NCBI RefSeq assembly: GCF_028864635.1
Contig: NZ_CP104850.1
Coordinates: 1,060,001 to 1,124,000 of the forward strand
Origin: Cloacibacterium sp. TD35
Lineage (GTDB): Bacteria > Bacteroidota > Bacteroidia > Flavobacteriales > Weeksellaceae
Reading direction: 5' to 3'
DNA length: 64,000 bases
The notes beneath the pieces were generated by a model that had not been told where the DNA came from, did not search any database, and worked only from the letters and a program-made list of their open reading frames with translations. A program made the position numbers and the translations under genes. Of the stretch, positions 6,632 through 14,980 are shown piece after piece. Within the stretch, counting starts at the first letter, position 1, and every line of letters begins with the position of its first letter.

Positions 6632-8887
6632 ATCAAAACCTACGAAATACATATATCAGGACGAGTTCAAGGAGTTGGTTTTCGTCCTTTTATTTTCAAT
6701 TTGGCTGAAGAATTCGGGCTAAAAGGCTACGTTTCGAATGATGAGTTGGGCGTAATTATTGTTTGTCAAGGTGAAAATTCTGAGGAATTTTTTAATGAAA
6801 TTCATCATCGTAAACCGAAATCTTCTGAAATAATTTTTTCGGAAATCAAAGAAATTGAAACAGCAGAAATTTTTGATAGATTTTTCATCAAACCTACCGA
6901 AAAAAACATAGTGGTAGATATTCCGTTAACGCCTGATTTTGCCACTTGCGAATCTTGTGAAACCGAACTTTTTGATGAACATAATCCACGTTATTTTTAT
7001 CCTTTTACCACTTGTACACAGTGCGGCCCGAGATATTCTGTGACCAAAAAATTCCCTTTCGAAAGGGAAAATACCGCTATTGAGGTCTTCAAAATGTGCC
7101 CCAATTGCTTGGAAGAATACAAAAATCCAGATGATGTTAGGTTTCATTCTCAAACCAATTCTTGTCCGAATTGTGGCATTCAAATTTGGTTAAAAGACAA
7201 TCAAGGAAACGAATTCAAGGGTTCAAATAAAGAAATTTTTGAAAAATTGGCAGAAGAATTATCTCACGGGAAAATTGTAGCGCTCAAAAATACAGCAGGT
7301 TATCTGTTAATGTGCGATGCTACCAATTCCGAAGCGGTTTCAGAGTTGAGAAAAAGAAAACGCAGACCTACGAAACCTTTTGCCGTTTTATTTTCTGGAG
7401 TTTCAATAATGCAGCAATATTTAGAGGTGTCAGAACTTCAAATTCAGTATTTTAAATCATCTGAAAGTCCTATAATTGTTACTAAAATTAAGGATTTAAA
7501 AGATTTGGCAATTGAAGAAATTTCACCGAATATGAATACGATTGGCGCGATGTTTCCCTATTCTGGTACATTAAAACTCATTGCGAAAACTTTCGGTAAA
7601 CCACTTATTGCAACCAGTGGAAATTTCCATGGTTCGCCAATTTGCTCTACTACAGAAGAAGCCGAGCAAATTTTAGGTAAAATTGCAGATTATTTTTTAC
7701 ACAACACATTAGAAATTCAGCATCCTCAAGACGATTCTGTGATTAAATTTTCTCCAAAGCATTACCAGAAAATTGTTTTTCGTCGTTCCAGAGGTTTTGC
7801 CCCGAATTATTTCTTTGCCGAAGAACTTTCGGAATTGAATAAAGAGAAAAATAAAATTTTGAGTTTAGGTGGAGACTTGAAAAACACCTTTGCTATTGTA
7901 CCAAATAATCACGTTTATATTTCAGAATACATAGGCGATTTAGCGAATTTTGAAACCTACGAAAGATTTGAAAACACTGTAAAATCTTACCAGAAAATCT
8001 TTAATTTTTCGCCAGAAATTATCCTTAAAGATTTACATCCAAAATACGAAAATCAAAATATTGTTTCAAAATTTTCAAATTATCAAACCCATGAAATTCA
8101 ACATCACCAAGCGCATTTTGCTTCTATTTTAGGAGAGAAAAAATTGTGGAAAAAAGATAAGGTTTTGGGTGTTATTTGGGATGGAATTGGTTTCGGAACA
8201 TCCACCGAAATCTGGGGTGGAGAGTTTTTCCTTTTGGAAAATCAAAAAATAGCAAGAGTGGCTCAGCTCGAAAATTTCGCATGGATTTTAGGAGATAAGA
8301 TGTCTAAAACGCCTAAAATTTCAGCACTTTCGGTTTCAGGAAATAATGAAGATTTAAAATTTGCTTTTGATGAAAATGAATGGAAAATCTACACCAATCT
8401 TGTAGAGAAGTCAGAGATTAAAACTTCATCCATGGGAAGGTTTTTTGATGCGATTGCTTTTGTTTTAGGTTATGAAAAGCCTTTGTTTTTTGAAGGAGAA
8501 CCTGCTATGTGGTTAGAAAAAATCTCGCAAGATGCTTTTGAAAAAGGCACAGAATTAATAGATTATTTAGCAGAAGATACTGTTGAAAATATTCCAACCA
8601 AGAAGTTGTTTTTAAAACTTCTGGAAGAAAAAAAATCAGGAAAAAGCGCTGGAGAAATAGGACTGAATTTTCATTATACTTTAATTAAAGCTATTGAGAA
8701 AATAGCACAGCGTTTTGCGGTGAAAGAACTCGCTTTTTCTGGTGGAGTTTGGCAAAATGCTTTGTTGGTAGATTTGGCAATAGAATTTTTGGGAGATAAA
8801 TTTGAACTTCATTTCCACGAAAAACTTTCTCCGAATGATGAGAACATCAGTTTCGGGCAATTGAATTATTATTTAAACAAAATTTAA
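6632..8887 (+). CDS. hypF: Carbamoyltransferase HypF with a non-standard start
   Basis: HypF uses carbamoyl phosphate and ATP to carbamoylate HypE, the first step in making the cyanide ligands. Domains in order are an acylphosphatase domain containing GRVQGVGFRPF, a double zinc finger of CxxC pairs at about residues 100-175, a YrdC-like domain at about 190-375 and a Kae1-like domain from about 390 with HHQAH. The first ordinary start codon is TTG at 6701, but that would cut off the acylphosphatase catalytic loop. The coding frame extends upstream to the hyaD stop at 6626-6628. Its best start by comparison with relatives (Met-Lys-Thr-Tyr-Glu) is ATC at 6632, giving 751 residues. The first base is therefore uncertain. 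Translation may be coupled to hyaD. Confidence 0.9.
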   Translation: MKTYEIHISGRVQGVGFRPFIFNLAEEFGLKGYVSNDELGVIIVCQGENSEEFFNEIHHRKPKSSEIIFSEIKEIETAEIFDRFFIKPTEKNIVVDIPLTPDFATCESCETELFDEHNPRYFYPFTTCTQCGPRYSVTKKFPFERENTAIEVFKMCPNCLEEYKNPDDVRFHSQTNSCPNCGIQIWLKDNQGNEFKGSNKEIFEKLAEELSHGKIVALKNTAGYLLMCDATNSEAVSELRKRKRRPTKPFAVLFSGVSIMQQYLEVSELQIQYFKSSESPIIVTKIKDLKDLAIEEISPNMNTIGAMFPYSGTLKLIAKTFGKPLIATSGNFHGSPICSTTEEAEQILGKIADYFLHNTLEIQHPQDDSVIKFSPKHYQKIVFRRSRGFAPNYFFAEELSELNKEKNKILSLGGDLKNTFAIVPNNHVYISEYIGDLANFETYERFENTVKSYQKIFNFSPEIILKDLHPKYENQNIVSKFSNYQTHEIQHHQAHFASILGEKKLWKKDKVLGVIWDGIGFGTSTEIWGGEFFLLENQKIARVAQLENFAWILGDKMSKTPKISALSVSGNNEDLKFAFDENEWKIYTNLVEKSEIKTSSMGRFFDAIAFVLGYEKPLFFEGEPAMWLEKISQDAFEKGTELIDYLAEDTVENIPTKKLFLKLLEEKKSGKSAGEIGLNFHYTLIKAIEKIAQRFAVKELAFSGGVWQNALLVDLAIEFLGDKFELHFHEKLSPNDENISFGQLNYYLNKI

Positions 8888-8892
8888 AATAA

Positions 8893-9519
8893 ATGGACAT
8901 TTACGATTTATTAGGAAAAATAGACCACACCGAAGACGAGGACAAAGTATCTTATTCTGCAGGTGTAATTTTGGCGATGAGCCTTCGAGATATGGGTTTT
9001 GAAGAAGTAAAATATGAGGATTTCATTGATGGAATGAAAACCATTTTTGATAAGACTACTCCCAAAATCTCTCCCAAAAAAGCAATAGATATTTTCAACA
9101 ATTATGTGCTTTTGCTTCGTGGGGAAATGTTGCAAAAAAATGCTGAAGAAGGACAAGAATTTCTTGAAAAAAACAGAGAAAATCCTAAAATTACAGAATT
9201 AGAAAATGGTTTGCAGTACGAAATTTTAGTAGAAGGAAACGGTGCAGTTCCAAAGCTTACTGATGAGGTAGAGGTAGAATATGAAGGATATTTGCTTGAT
9301 AAGCAGGTTTTTGATTCTACTAAAGATGTAGGTGCGCAAGTTTTCAGAATTTCAGAAATGATAGAAGGATGGAAAGAAGTGTTGACTAAAATGCAAGAAG
9401 GTTCTCGCTGGAAAGTTTACATTCCGCCACATTTAGCTTACGGCGAAAACGGAGCGCCACCAATGATTCAACCGAATGCTACTTTGGTTTTTGTGATAGA
9501 ACTGAATAAAATCATATAA
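8893..9519 (+). CDS. Cytoplasmic FKBP-type peptidyl-prolyl isomerase
   Basis: This 208-residue protein has an N-terminal helical region (about 1-100) like the dimerisation domain of Mip/FKBP22 proteins and a C-terminal FKBP domain (about 105-208). Typical FKBP residues are visible in VEVEYEGYLLDKQVFDST and in HLAYGENGAPPMIQPNATL. There is no signal peptide, so it should act in the cytoplasm, unlike most Mip proteins. It begins 5 bases after hypF and so is very likely in the same operon. E. coli SlyD, another FKBP, helps nickel insertion, but the His/Cys-rich metal-binding tail of SlyD is absent here. A role in folding hydrogenase precursors is an inference from position. Confidence 0.85.
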   Translation: MDIYDLLGKIDHTEDEDKVSYSAGVILAMSLRDMGFEEVKYEDFIDGMKTIFDKTTPKISPKKAIDIFNNYVLLLRGEMLQKNAEEGQEFLEKNRENPKITELENGLQYEILVEGNGAVPKLTDEVEVEYEGYLLDKQVFDSTKDVGAQVFRISEMIEGWKEVLTKMQEGSRWKVYIPPHLAYGENGAPPMIQPNATLVFVIELNKII

Positions 9520-9555
9520 AATAATTTATTCACGATCTGAAATTTAACTATTTTA

Positions 9556-9583
9556 GTAACAATAATTTTTAAGAAAGTAACAC
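9556..9583 (+). promoter_or_regulatory. Candidate NikR-associated direct repeat before nikR
   Basis: GTAACAA (9556-9562) and GTAACAC (9577-9583) lie 21 bases apart, and the second ends two bases before the nikR ATG. The same arrangement with the same 21-base spacing occurs before the TonB receptor gene. A weak -7 box TATTTTAG at 9549-9556 overlaps the first copy, so the first copy may simply be part of the transcription start region. Confidence 0.4.
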
Positions 9584-9584
9584 G

Positions 9585-9986
9585 ATGGCGCAAGTAAGAT
9601 TTGGCGTGAGTTTAGACGAAGAAATATTGAAAGAATTAGATCAATTCGTTCTAGACAATCATTTGCCAAACCGTTCACAAGCGATTCGACATTTGGTAGA
9701 AAACCGAATTGTAGAAAAGAAATGGAAAGAAAATGATGTGGTTTCTGGTGCTATTGTGTTGCTTTTTGATCATCATAAAGGTGATGTAGGCGTAAAGATG
9801 AATGATATTCAGCATGAATTTTACAAAGAAATTCTTTCAGCACAACATTTTCATCTAGACCATGATAATTGCTTAGAAATTATCGCAGTAAAAGGAAATG
9901 CGAATCGTTTAACTGATTTAGCTAATAAATTAATTGGCTTAAAAGGGATTATCCATGGTAAACTCGTAACGAGTAAGATGATATAA
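9585..9986 (+). CDS. nikR: Nickel-responsive regulator NikR
   Basis: This 133-residue protein has an N-terminal ribbon-helix-helix DNA-binding domain (about 1-50, start MAQVRFGVSLDEEIL) and a C-terminal ACT-like metal-binding domain. The nickel ligands of E. coli NikR (His76, His87, His89, Cys95) are all matched: a His in IQHEFY, then HFH eleven residues on, then Cys six residues after the last His in HLDHDNCLE. NikR usually represses nickel uptake genes when nickel is abundant. Here it sits between hydrogenase maturation genes and a TonB-dependent receptor, which makes the receptor and the hydrogenase cluster its likely targets. GTAACAC repeats flank it on both sides. Confidence 0.94.
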   Translation: MAQVRFGVSLDEEILKELDQFVLDNHLPNRSQAIRHLVENRIVEKKWKENDVVSGAIVLLFDHHKGDVGVKMNDIQHEFYKEILSAQHFHLDHDNCLEIIAVKGNANRLTDLANKLIGLKGIIHGKLVTSKMI

Positions 9987-10006
9987 GAAAAAAATTTACA
10001 AAAAAA

Positions 10007-10034
10007 GTAACACGAAAATATAAAAAAGTAACAC
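10007..10034 (+). promoter_or_regulatory. Candidate NikR operator before the TonB receptor
   Basis: Two exact GTAACAC copies (10007-10013 and 10028-10034), each preceded by an A-run, are 21 bases apart, two turns of DNA, and the second ends directly before the GTG start codon. From memory, GTAACAC is the half-site proposed for NikR in some other lineages, but there it is inverted with a similar 13-15 base spacer. Here the two copies are in direct orientation. Confidence 0.45.
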
Positions 10035-10035
10035 A

Positions 10036-12291
10036 GTGAAATTCAAAATCTTTATTCTTTCTGTTTTTTTGATACCCATTCATATGGTTTTTTCGCAAAA
10101 TTTAAAAGGAATATATTTTCTTGATGAAATTTCTAAAACACCTGTTTCTTCTGTATTGGTAGTAAATTCGGTCGAAAATTTTCAGAGAAATTCAGATGAA
10201 AACGGATGGATAAGTTTACAAGGTTTTAATTTCGAAGACCAGAAAATATATGTTTCAGGAATTGGTTATGAGAAGGAAGAATTTGATTTGAGTCTTATTA
10301 AAAAAGAAAAAGATTTTGGTTACATTTTTCTCAACCCAAAAATTGTGAGTATTGCAGAAGTTCAATTGAAAAATTCAGTAAGAAATAATATTTTTCAAAC
10401 CATTTCAGAATTAGATATTCATCTTCGCCCGATTAATAATTCACAAGAAATTTTGCGTTCTGTTCCTGGGCTTTTCATTGGGCAACATGCAGGTGGTGGC
10501 AAGGCAGAGCAACTTTTTATCAGAGGATTTGATGTAGATCACGGAACTGATGTAAGCCTTTCTGTGGACGGTATCCCTGTCAATATGGTTTCCCACGCTC
10601 ACGGACAAGGTTATGCAGATTTACATTTTGTAATTCCTGAGTTTATTGATAAGGTAAATTTTGATAAAGGTCCTTATTTTGCAGAAAAAGGCAACTTTAC
10701 CACTGCAGGTTTTGTAGATTTTAAAACCAAAGATTTTTTAGAAAACAATTTTGCTAAGTTAGAATTGGGGCAGTTCAAAACCTATCGTGGAGTTTTGGGT
10801 TTAAACCTTTTGAAAAATAAAAAAGATGTAAAAGAACAAAGCTTATTTTTAGCTACAGAAGCGTATTTTACAGACGGATATTTTGAGAGTCCTCAAGATT
10901 TTAACCGTTTTAATGGAATGCTGAAATATCATGGAAAGTTGAATGATAATAATTTCTTGACTGCATATTTTTCAGGGCTTTCCAGTAAATGGAACGCTTC
11001 AGGACAAATACCAGATAGAGCAGTTGAAGCAGGAACAATTGGCTGGTTTGGTGCAATTGATGATAATGAAGGTGGCAAAACTTCTCGATATAATTTTACA
11101 GTCAATTTGAAATCTTATCTCAATAATGGAGGAAAATTCACTAATCAGATTTTTTATTCTAAATATCAATTTGAACTCTATTCTAACTTCACTTTTTTCT
11201 TGAATGACCCAATAAATGGTGATCAAATTCGCCAAAAAGAAGATAGAAATCTGTATGGTTTTAATTCTACTTACGAAAAATCTATACAATTATTGGGCTT
11301 AAAATCTGAAACGGTTGCAGGAATTCAGCTTCGCTATGATGAAGTCAATGATTTGGAACTTTCCAGAACCAAAAACAGAACCATCACTACAGAAGCGTTA
11401 AAATTTGGTGATGTAAATGAAATGAATTTAGGCGCTTTCTGGAGTCAGAAAATTTCTTTGAATTCTAATTTTGATGTTACGCCTTCCGTAAGATTTGATT
11501 ATTTTGATAATCAATATAATGATAAACTTTTGAATCAAAAATTGAAATCAAATTCTAATATTTTTAGTCCGAAACTAAGGTTGAATTATCGTTTAAATGA
11601 TCAAGTGCAGTTGTATTCTTACTTTGGGAAAGGCTTCCATAGCAATGACACCAGAGTTGCAGTTTTAGAAAACGGTAAAAAAGTTTTGCCACCAGCTTTA
11701 GGAACTGATTTTGGTGGAATTTTTAAATTGGGTGAAAAATTGATTTTACAAAGCGCAATTTGGTATCTTTGGTTAGATCAAGAGTTTGTTTATGTCGGAG
11801 ATGAAGCGGTGGTAGAAGAAGGCGGAAAAACCGAAAGAATGGGAATTGACATCATTGCTCGTTACGAAATTTACAAAAATTGGTTTGCAGATTTTAATTT
11901 AAGTATGGCAAAACCAAGAAGTTTAAATGTTCCTGCTGATGAAAATTTCATTCCTCTAGCTCCGAAATTAGTGAGCACAGGCGGGGTTACCTACAGAAAA
12001 GAAACGGGTTTCAACGGAAGTTTGCGCTATAGATTAATGGGAGATAGACCCGCAAATGAAGATAATTCTGTGGTGGCAAAAGGATACTTTGTTTGGGATG
12101 GAACTATAAATTATACCACCAAAAAATGGGAATTGGGAGTTTCTGTTCAGAACATTTTTAATGTGAAATGGAAAGAAACCCAATTTGATACAGAAAGTAG
12201 ATTATATAATGAAAGTCAATCTATTTCAGAGATTCATTTTACGCCAGGAACTCCGTTTTTTGGTAAATTAAGTTACACTTATTTCTTCTAA
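10036..12291 (+). CDS. TonB-dependent outer membrane receptor, probable nickel importer
   Basis: This 751-residue outer membrane protein begins with GTG and a signal peptide (MKFKIFILSVFLIPIHMVFSQ). A carboxypeptidase-regulatory-like beta domain (about 25-95) is followed by a plug domain (about 110-235) and a beta barrel ending in the aromatic residues YTYFF, as expected for barrel insertion. The plug is rich in His (His169, His187, His189, His197) in the segments DVDHGTD and SHAHGQGYADLH. It lies between nikR and hypD, so nickel or a nickel chelate is the likely cargo; Helicobacter FrpB4 is a known NikR-controlled TonB-dependent nickel receptor. Energy would come from TonB/ExbB/ExbD, such as those at 28317-31290. 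The substrate is inferred from context. Confidence 0.85.
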   Translation: MKFKIFILSVFLIPIHMVFSQNLKGIYFLDEISKTPVSSVLVVNSVENFQRNSDENGWISLQGFNFEDQKIYVSGIGYEKEEFDLSLIKKEKDFGYIFLNPKIVSIAEVQLKNSVRNNIFQTISELDIHLRPINNSQEILRSVPGLFIGQHAGGGKAEQLFIRGFDVDHGTDVSLSVDGIPVNMVSHAHGQGYADLHFVIPEFIDKVNFDKGPYFAEKGNFTTAGFVDFKTKDFLENNFAKLELGQFKTYRGVLGLNLLKNKKDVKEQSLFLATEAYFTDGYFESPQDFNRFNGMLKYHGKLNDNNFLTAYFSGLSSKWNASGQIPDRAVEAGTIGWFGAIDDNEGGKTSRYNFTVNLKSYLNNGGKFTNQIFYSKYQFELYSNFTFFLNDPINGDQIRQKEDRNLYGFNSTYEKSIQLLGLKSETVAGIQLRYDEVNDLELSRTKNRTITTEALKFGDVNEMNLGAFWSQKISLNSNFDVTPSVRFDYFDNQYNDKLLNQKLKSNSNIFSPKLRLNYRLNDQVQLYSYFGKGFHSNDTRVAVLENGKKVLPPALGTDFGGIFKLGEKLILQSAIWYLWLDQEFVYVGDEAVVEEGGKTERMGIDIIARYEIYKNWFADFNLSMAKPRSLNVPADENFIPLAPKLVSTGGVTYRKETGFNGSLRYRLMGDRPANEDNSVVAKGYFVWDGTINYTTKKWELGVSVQNIFNVKWKETQFDTESRLYNESQSISEIHFTPGTPFFGKLSYTYFF

Positions 12292-12344
12292 AAATGATTA
12301 TCTTTGAAAGACATTGAATTTGAAGTATTTAAATAAAAAAAAGC

Positions 12345-13421
12345 ATGAAATTTCTTACCGAATACCGCAATCCAGAACTCGTAAAGTTTTATTTAAACGA
12401 AATCGAAAAAATTGTTACAAAACCTTGGAATATCATGGAGATTTGTGGCGGACAAACCCATTCTTTAGTGAAAAACGGTTTGTTAGAACTGCTTCCAGAC
12501 AAAGTGAGAATGATTCACGGTCCTGGTTGCCCAGTTTGCGTTACCCCGATTTCGTTGATTGATAAAGCGGTAGCTTTAATGGAAAAAGGAGCGGTTTTAT
12601 GTTCTTTTGGAGATATGGTAAGAGTTCCGGGTAGTAAAAAATCATTACTCCAGGCCAAAGCTGACGGCGGAGATTTAAGGATTCTATATTCTCCGTTAGA
12701 AGCAGTTCAAATTGCAGAGCAGAACCCTGATAAAGAAGTGGTATTCTTTGCAGTAGGTTTTGAAACTACAGCTCCTAGTAATGCTTTGAGTGTGGTTCAT
12801 GCCCAAAAATTAGGTATTAAAAACTTCTCTCTTTTGGTTTCTCATGTTTTGGTTCCGCCAGCTATGGAAGCCATTTTAGATGACGAATTTTGTAATATTG
12901 ATGCGTTTCTCGGAGCGGGTCACGTCTGTACCATTATGGGAACTTCAGAATATTTTCCTTTGGCCGAAAAATATAAAATTCCGATTGTTATTTCAGGATT
13001 TGAACCTGCAGATTTGCTTCAAGCCATTTATCACGCTGTGTTACAATTAGAAAAAGGCGAACATAGAGTAGAAAATTGCTACGAACGTTTGGTAAAAGAC
13101 GAAGGAAATGTTCCTGCTCAAAAAGTGGTCAACGAAATTTTTGAAATCGGTACTCAAGAATGGCGTGGAATAGGAAGTATTCCAGACAGTGGTTTGGTGA
13201 TGAAAGAAAAGTATAAAGATTTTGATGCTTCTAAGAAATTTGACATTGAAAATTTAGAAAAAAAAGAGGAAAATCTTTGTATTGCTGGAGAAATCCTGAA
13301 AGGCATAAAAAAACCAGTTGAGTGTCCGCATTTTGGTAAACTTTGCAATCCTGGGAATCCTTTAGGAGCACCTATGGTTTCTTCAGAGGGAGCTTGTGCA
13401 GCGTATTATCACTATAGTTAA
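12345..13421 (+). CDS. hypD: Hydrogenase maturation protein HypD
   Basis: This 358-residue iron-sulfur protein is the scaffold on which HypC and HypD assemble the Fe(CN)2CO group. Family motifs are visible: MEICGGQTHS near the start, GPGCPVCVTP at about residues 65-74, SFGDMVRVPGS, and a C-terminal cysteine-rich part with CPHFGKLC and GACAAYY that binds the 4Fe-4S cluster. The length is normal. It follows the TonB receptor by 53 bases and precedes the nickel permease gene. Its partner hypC is on the other strand at 430-684. Confidence 0.96.
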   Translation: MKFLTEYRNPELVKFYLNEIEKIVTKPWNIMEICGGQTHSLVKNGLLELLPDKVRMIHGPGCPVCVTPISLIDKAVALMEKGAVLCSFGDMVRVPGSKKSLLQAKADGGDLRILYSPLEAVQIAEQNPDKEVVFFAVGFETTAPSNALSVVHAQKLGIKNFSLLVSHVLVPPAMEAILDDEFCNIDAFLGAGHVCTIMGTSEYFPLAEKYKIPIVISGFEPADLLQAIYHAVLQLEKGEHRVENCYERLVKDEGNVPAQKVVNEIFEIGTQEWRGIGSIPDSGLVMKEKYKDFDASKKFDIENLEKKEENLCIAGEILKGIKKPVECPHFGKLCNPGNPLGAPMVSSEGACAAYYHYS

Positions 13422-13422
13422 T

Positions 13423-13448
13423 AGAAGAGAGATTCTAGAAGAGAGATT
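13423..13448 (+). repeat. Two tandem copies of a 14-base repeat
   Basis: AGAAGAGAGATT occurs at 13423-13434 and again at 13437-13448 just after the hypD stop, followed by AT-rich sequence. It looks like simple local duplication without a clear function. Confidence 0.5.
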
Positions 13449-13527
13449 TCAGATTTTTTTTAAAAAATTACATCTCAATTAATAATTATCTCATATCTAA
13501 AGTATCATATCTCAAATCTTAAAAAAA

Positions 13528-14133
13528 ATGTTTAAAATATTTCTTACCATATATTCTGGCTTAGAACATGCTTTTGAAGCCGACCATTTATTGGCGGTGA
13601 ACACACTCGTTTCTCACCGCGAAAATCTGAAACAGTCCATGAGAGATGGAATTTATTGGGGAATTGGTCATACCGCAACTATTTTTCTCATTGGGATTTT
13701 AATGATTGGGTTTAAGTTTCAAATTGGGGAAGAAGTTTTTAAAAATTTTGAAGCGGGAGTTGGCGTTATGTTAATTATTTTGGGACTTTACAGAGTTTTT
13801 AAACTCTATTTTCCGAAAGAACATACCCATACTCATAACACTTCTAGAGCAGCTTTCGGTGTGGGATTAATTCACGGTTTGGCTGGAAGTGGAGCTTTGG
13901 TCGTTTTGGTGATTTCTCAGATGAAAACACCTTTAGAAGGGTTGATGTACATTCTTATTTTCGGATTGGGCTCAATTTTCGGGATGTTTTTAGCGGCGTA
14001 CCTTTTCAGTATTCCTTATACCAAAAGTCTCTTGAAATCCAAAAAACTGCAAGCCAGTTTGGTGATTATTTCCTCTATACTTTGTATCGTTTACGGAGGA
14101 AAAGTGGTTGTTGAAAATTTAGGTTTACTTTAA
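13528..14133 (+). CDS. NicO/UreH-type nickel permease
   Basis: This 201-residue protein has about six membrane helices. The first contains LEHAFEADHLLAV, an HxxxxDH motif like the nickel-binding signature of NiCoT transporters, and a later helix has LIHGLAGSGALVVL. A short loop HTHTHN near residue 105 could bind metal. These features fit the UreH/NicO branch of nickel and cobalt permeases. It is the last gene of the rightward hydrogenase cluster and would carry nickel across the inner membrane after the TonB receptor has brought it into the periplasm. The substrate is inferred from motif and position; related proteins are sometimes annotated only as sulfite exporter family proteins. Confidence 0.8.
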   Translation: MFKIFLTIYSGLEHAFEADHLLAVNTLVSHRENLKQSMRDGIYWGIGHTATIFLIGILMIGFKFQIGEEVFKNFEAGVGVMLIILGLYRVFKLYFPKEHTHTHNTSRAAFGVGLIHGLAGSGALVVLVISQMKTPLEGLMYILIFGLGSIFGMFLAAYLFSIPYTKSLLKSKKLQASLVIISSILCIVYGGKVVVENLGLL

Positions 14134-14136
14134 TAT

Positions 14137-14919
14137 TTAGAGTAAAAAATGCTTCGGCAGATTATGTAGCAATTCTGTGTTGATAATTTCCGCGCAGATC
14201 GTTGGTTTTTCCCAATGTCCGTTGTGCCCGCAATCTAAAACATAGGTTTTAATATTGGTCTTTTCAGGAATGATTTTGAGAAGATTTTCGGTTTTTACAG
14301 CATTGTCATATTTCCCAGCAATGATGAGAATTTTTGCATCTAAATTTTCTAAAATTTCAGTTCGGTCTGGTCTTTCTGCCATTCCTAATTGAGCAGCTTT
14401 TACGCCTTCTTTATTGGTAGATTTTGCGACGTTTTTTGCCAATTCTATTTTGCCTTCTAAAATATCTTTTTCATTATTGCTAAAAAGATTGGGGATAGAA
14501 GTTTTGACGAAAGTTTCAAAATTTTCATCAATTACTGCAATACTTCTTTTACGGATTGCTTTTTTCTCTTCATCATCTGCAACTGTAGTCGAGAAAAATA
14601 AAGTCGTGCTCTCCAAAATTTCAGGAAATTTTTCTGCAAAAGCCAGAGAAACATAACCTCCCAAAGAATGTCCTAGCAAATTGATTTTCTCTAATTTTAG
14701 AGCATCTATTACTTCTTTTACTTTTTCTGCCATCAATTCTACGGTGTGTATTTCTTGATAAACTTTAGATTTTCCATGACCGGGTAAATCTATTTTAATT
14801 AACGTGAAATCTTTAGAAAGATGAGCTTCCATCTCGTCCCAGATGGTTGTGTTTTCCATAAAACCATGAAGTAAAACCAATGGTTTTTTGCCGTTTCCTG
14901 AAATTTCGTGATGTAGCAT
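14137..14919 (-). CDS. Alpha/beta hydrolase
   Basis: This 260-residue protein has the alpha/beta hydrolase fold: an oxyanion segment VLLHGFMENTTIW, the nucleophile elbow GHSLGG (Ser near residue 103) and a C-terminal DCGHNGHWEKP carrying the catalytic His. There is no signal peptide. It resembles small esterases and the MenH or BioH type, but the substrate cannot be told from the sequence. It converges on the nickel permease gene with only three bases between them and is therefore not in that operon. Confidence 0.8.
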   Translation of the reverse strand: MLHHEISGNGKKPLVLLHGFMENTTIWDEMEAHLSKDFTLIKIDLPGHGKSKVYQEIHTVELMAEKVKEVIDALKLEKINLLGHSLGGYVSLAFAEKFPEILESTTLFFSTTVADDEEKKAIRKRSIAVIDENFETFVKTSIPNLFSNNEKDILEGKIELAKNVAKSTNKEGVKAAQLGMAERPDRTEILENLDAKILIIAGKYDNAVKTENLLKIIPEKTNIKTYVLDCGHNGHWEKPTICAEIINTELLHNLPKHFLL

Positions 14920-14980
14920 AATTTTATATTTTTTAGATGCGAGAAACGAGATTCAATTTGCGTTAAATCTTTATTTCAAC

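Noticed and set aside
12314-12562. Plus-strand frame of 82 codons overlapping the start of hypD
   Set aside because: It is a frame-shifted shadow of hypD, which has all family motifs.
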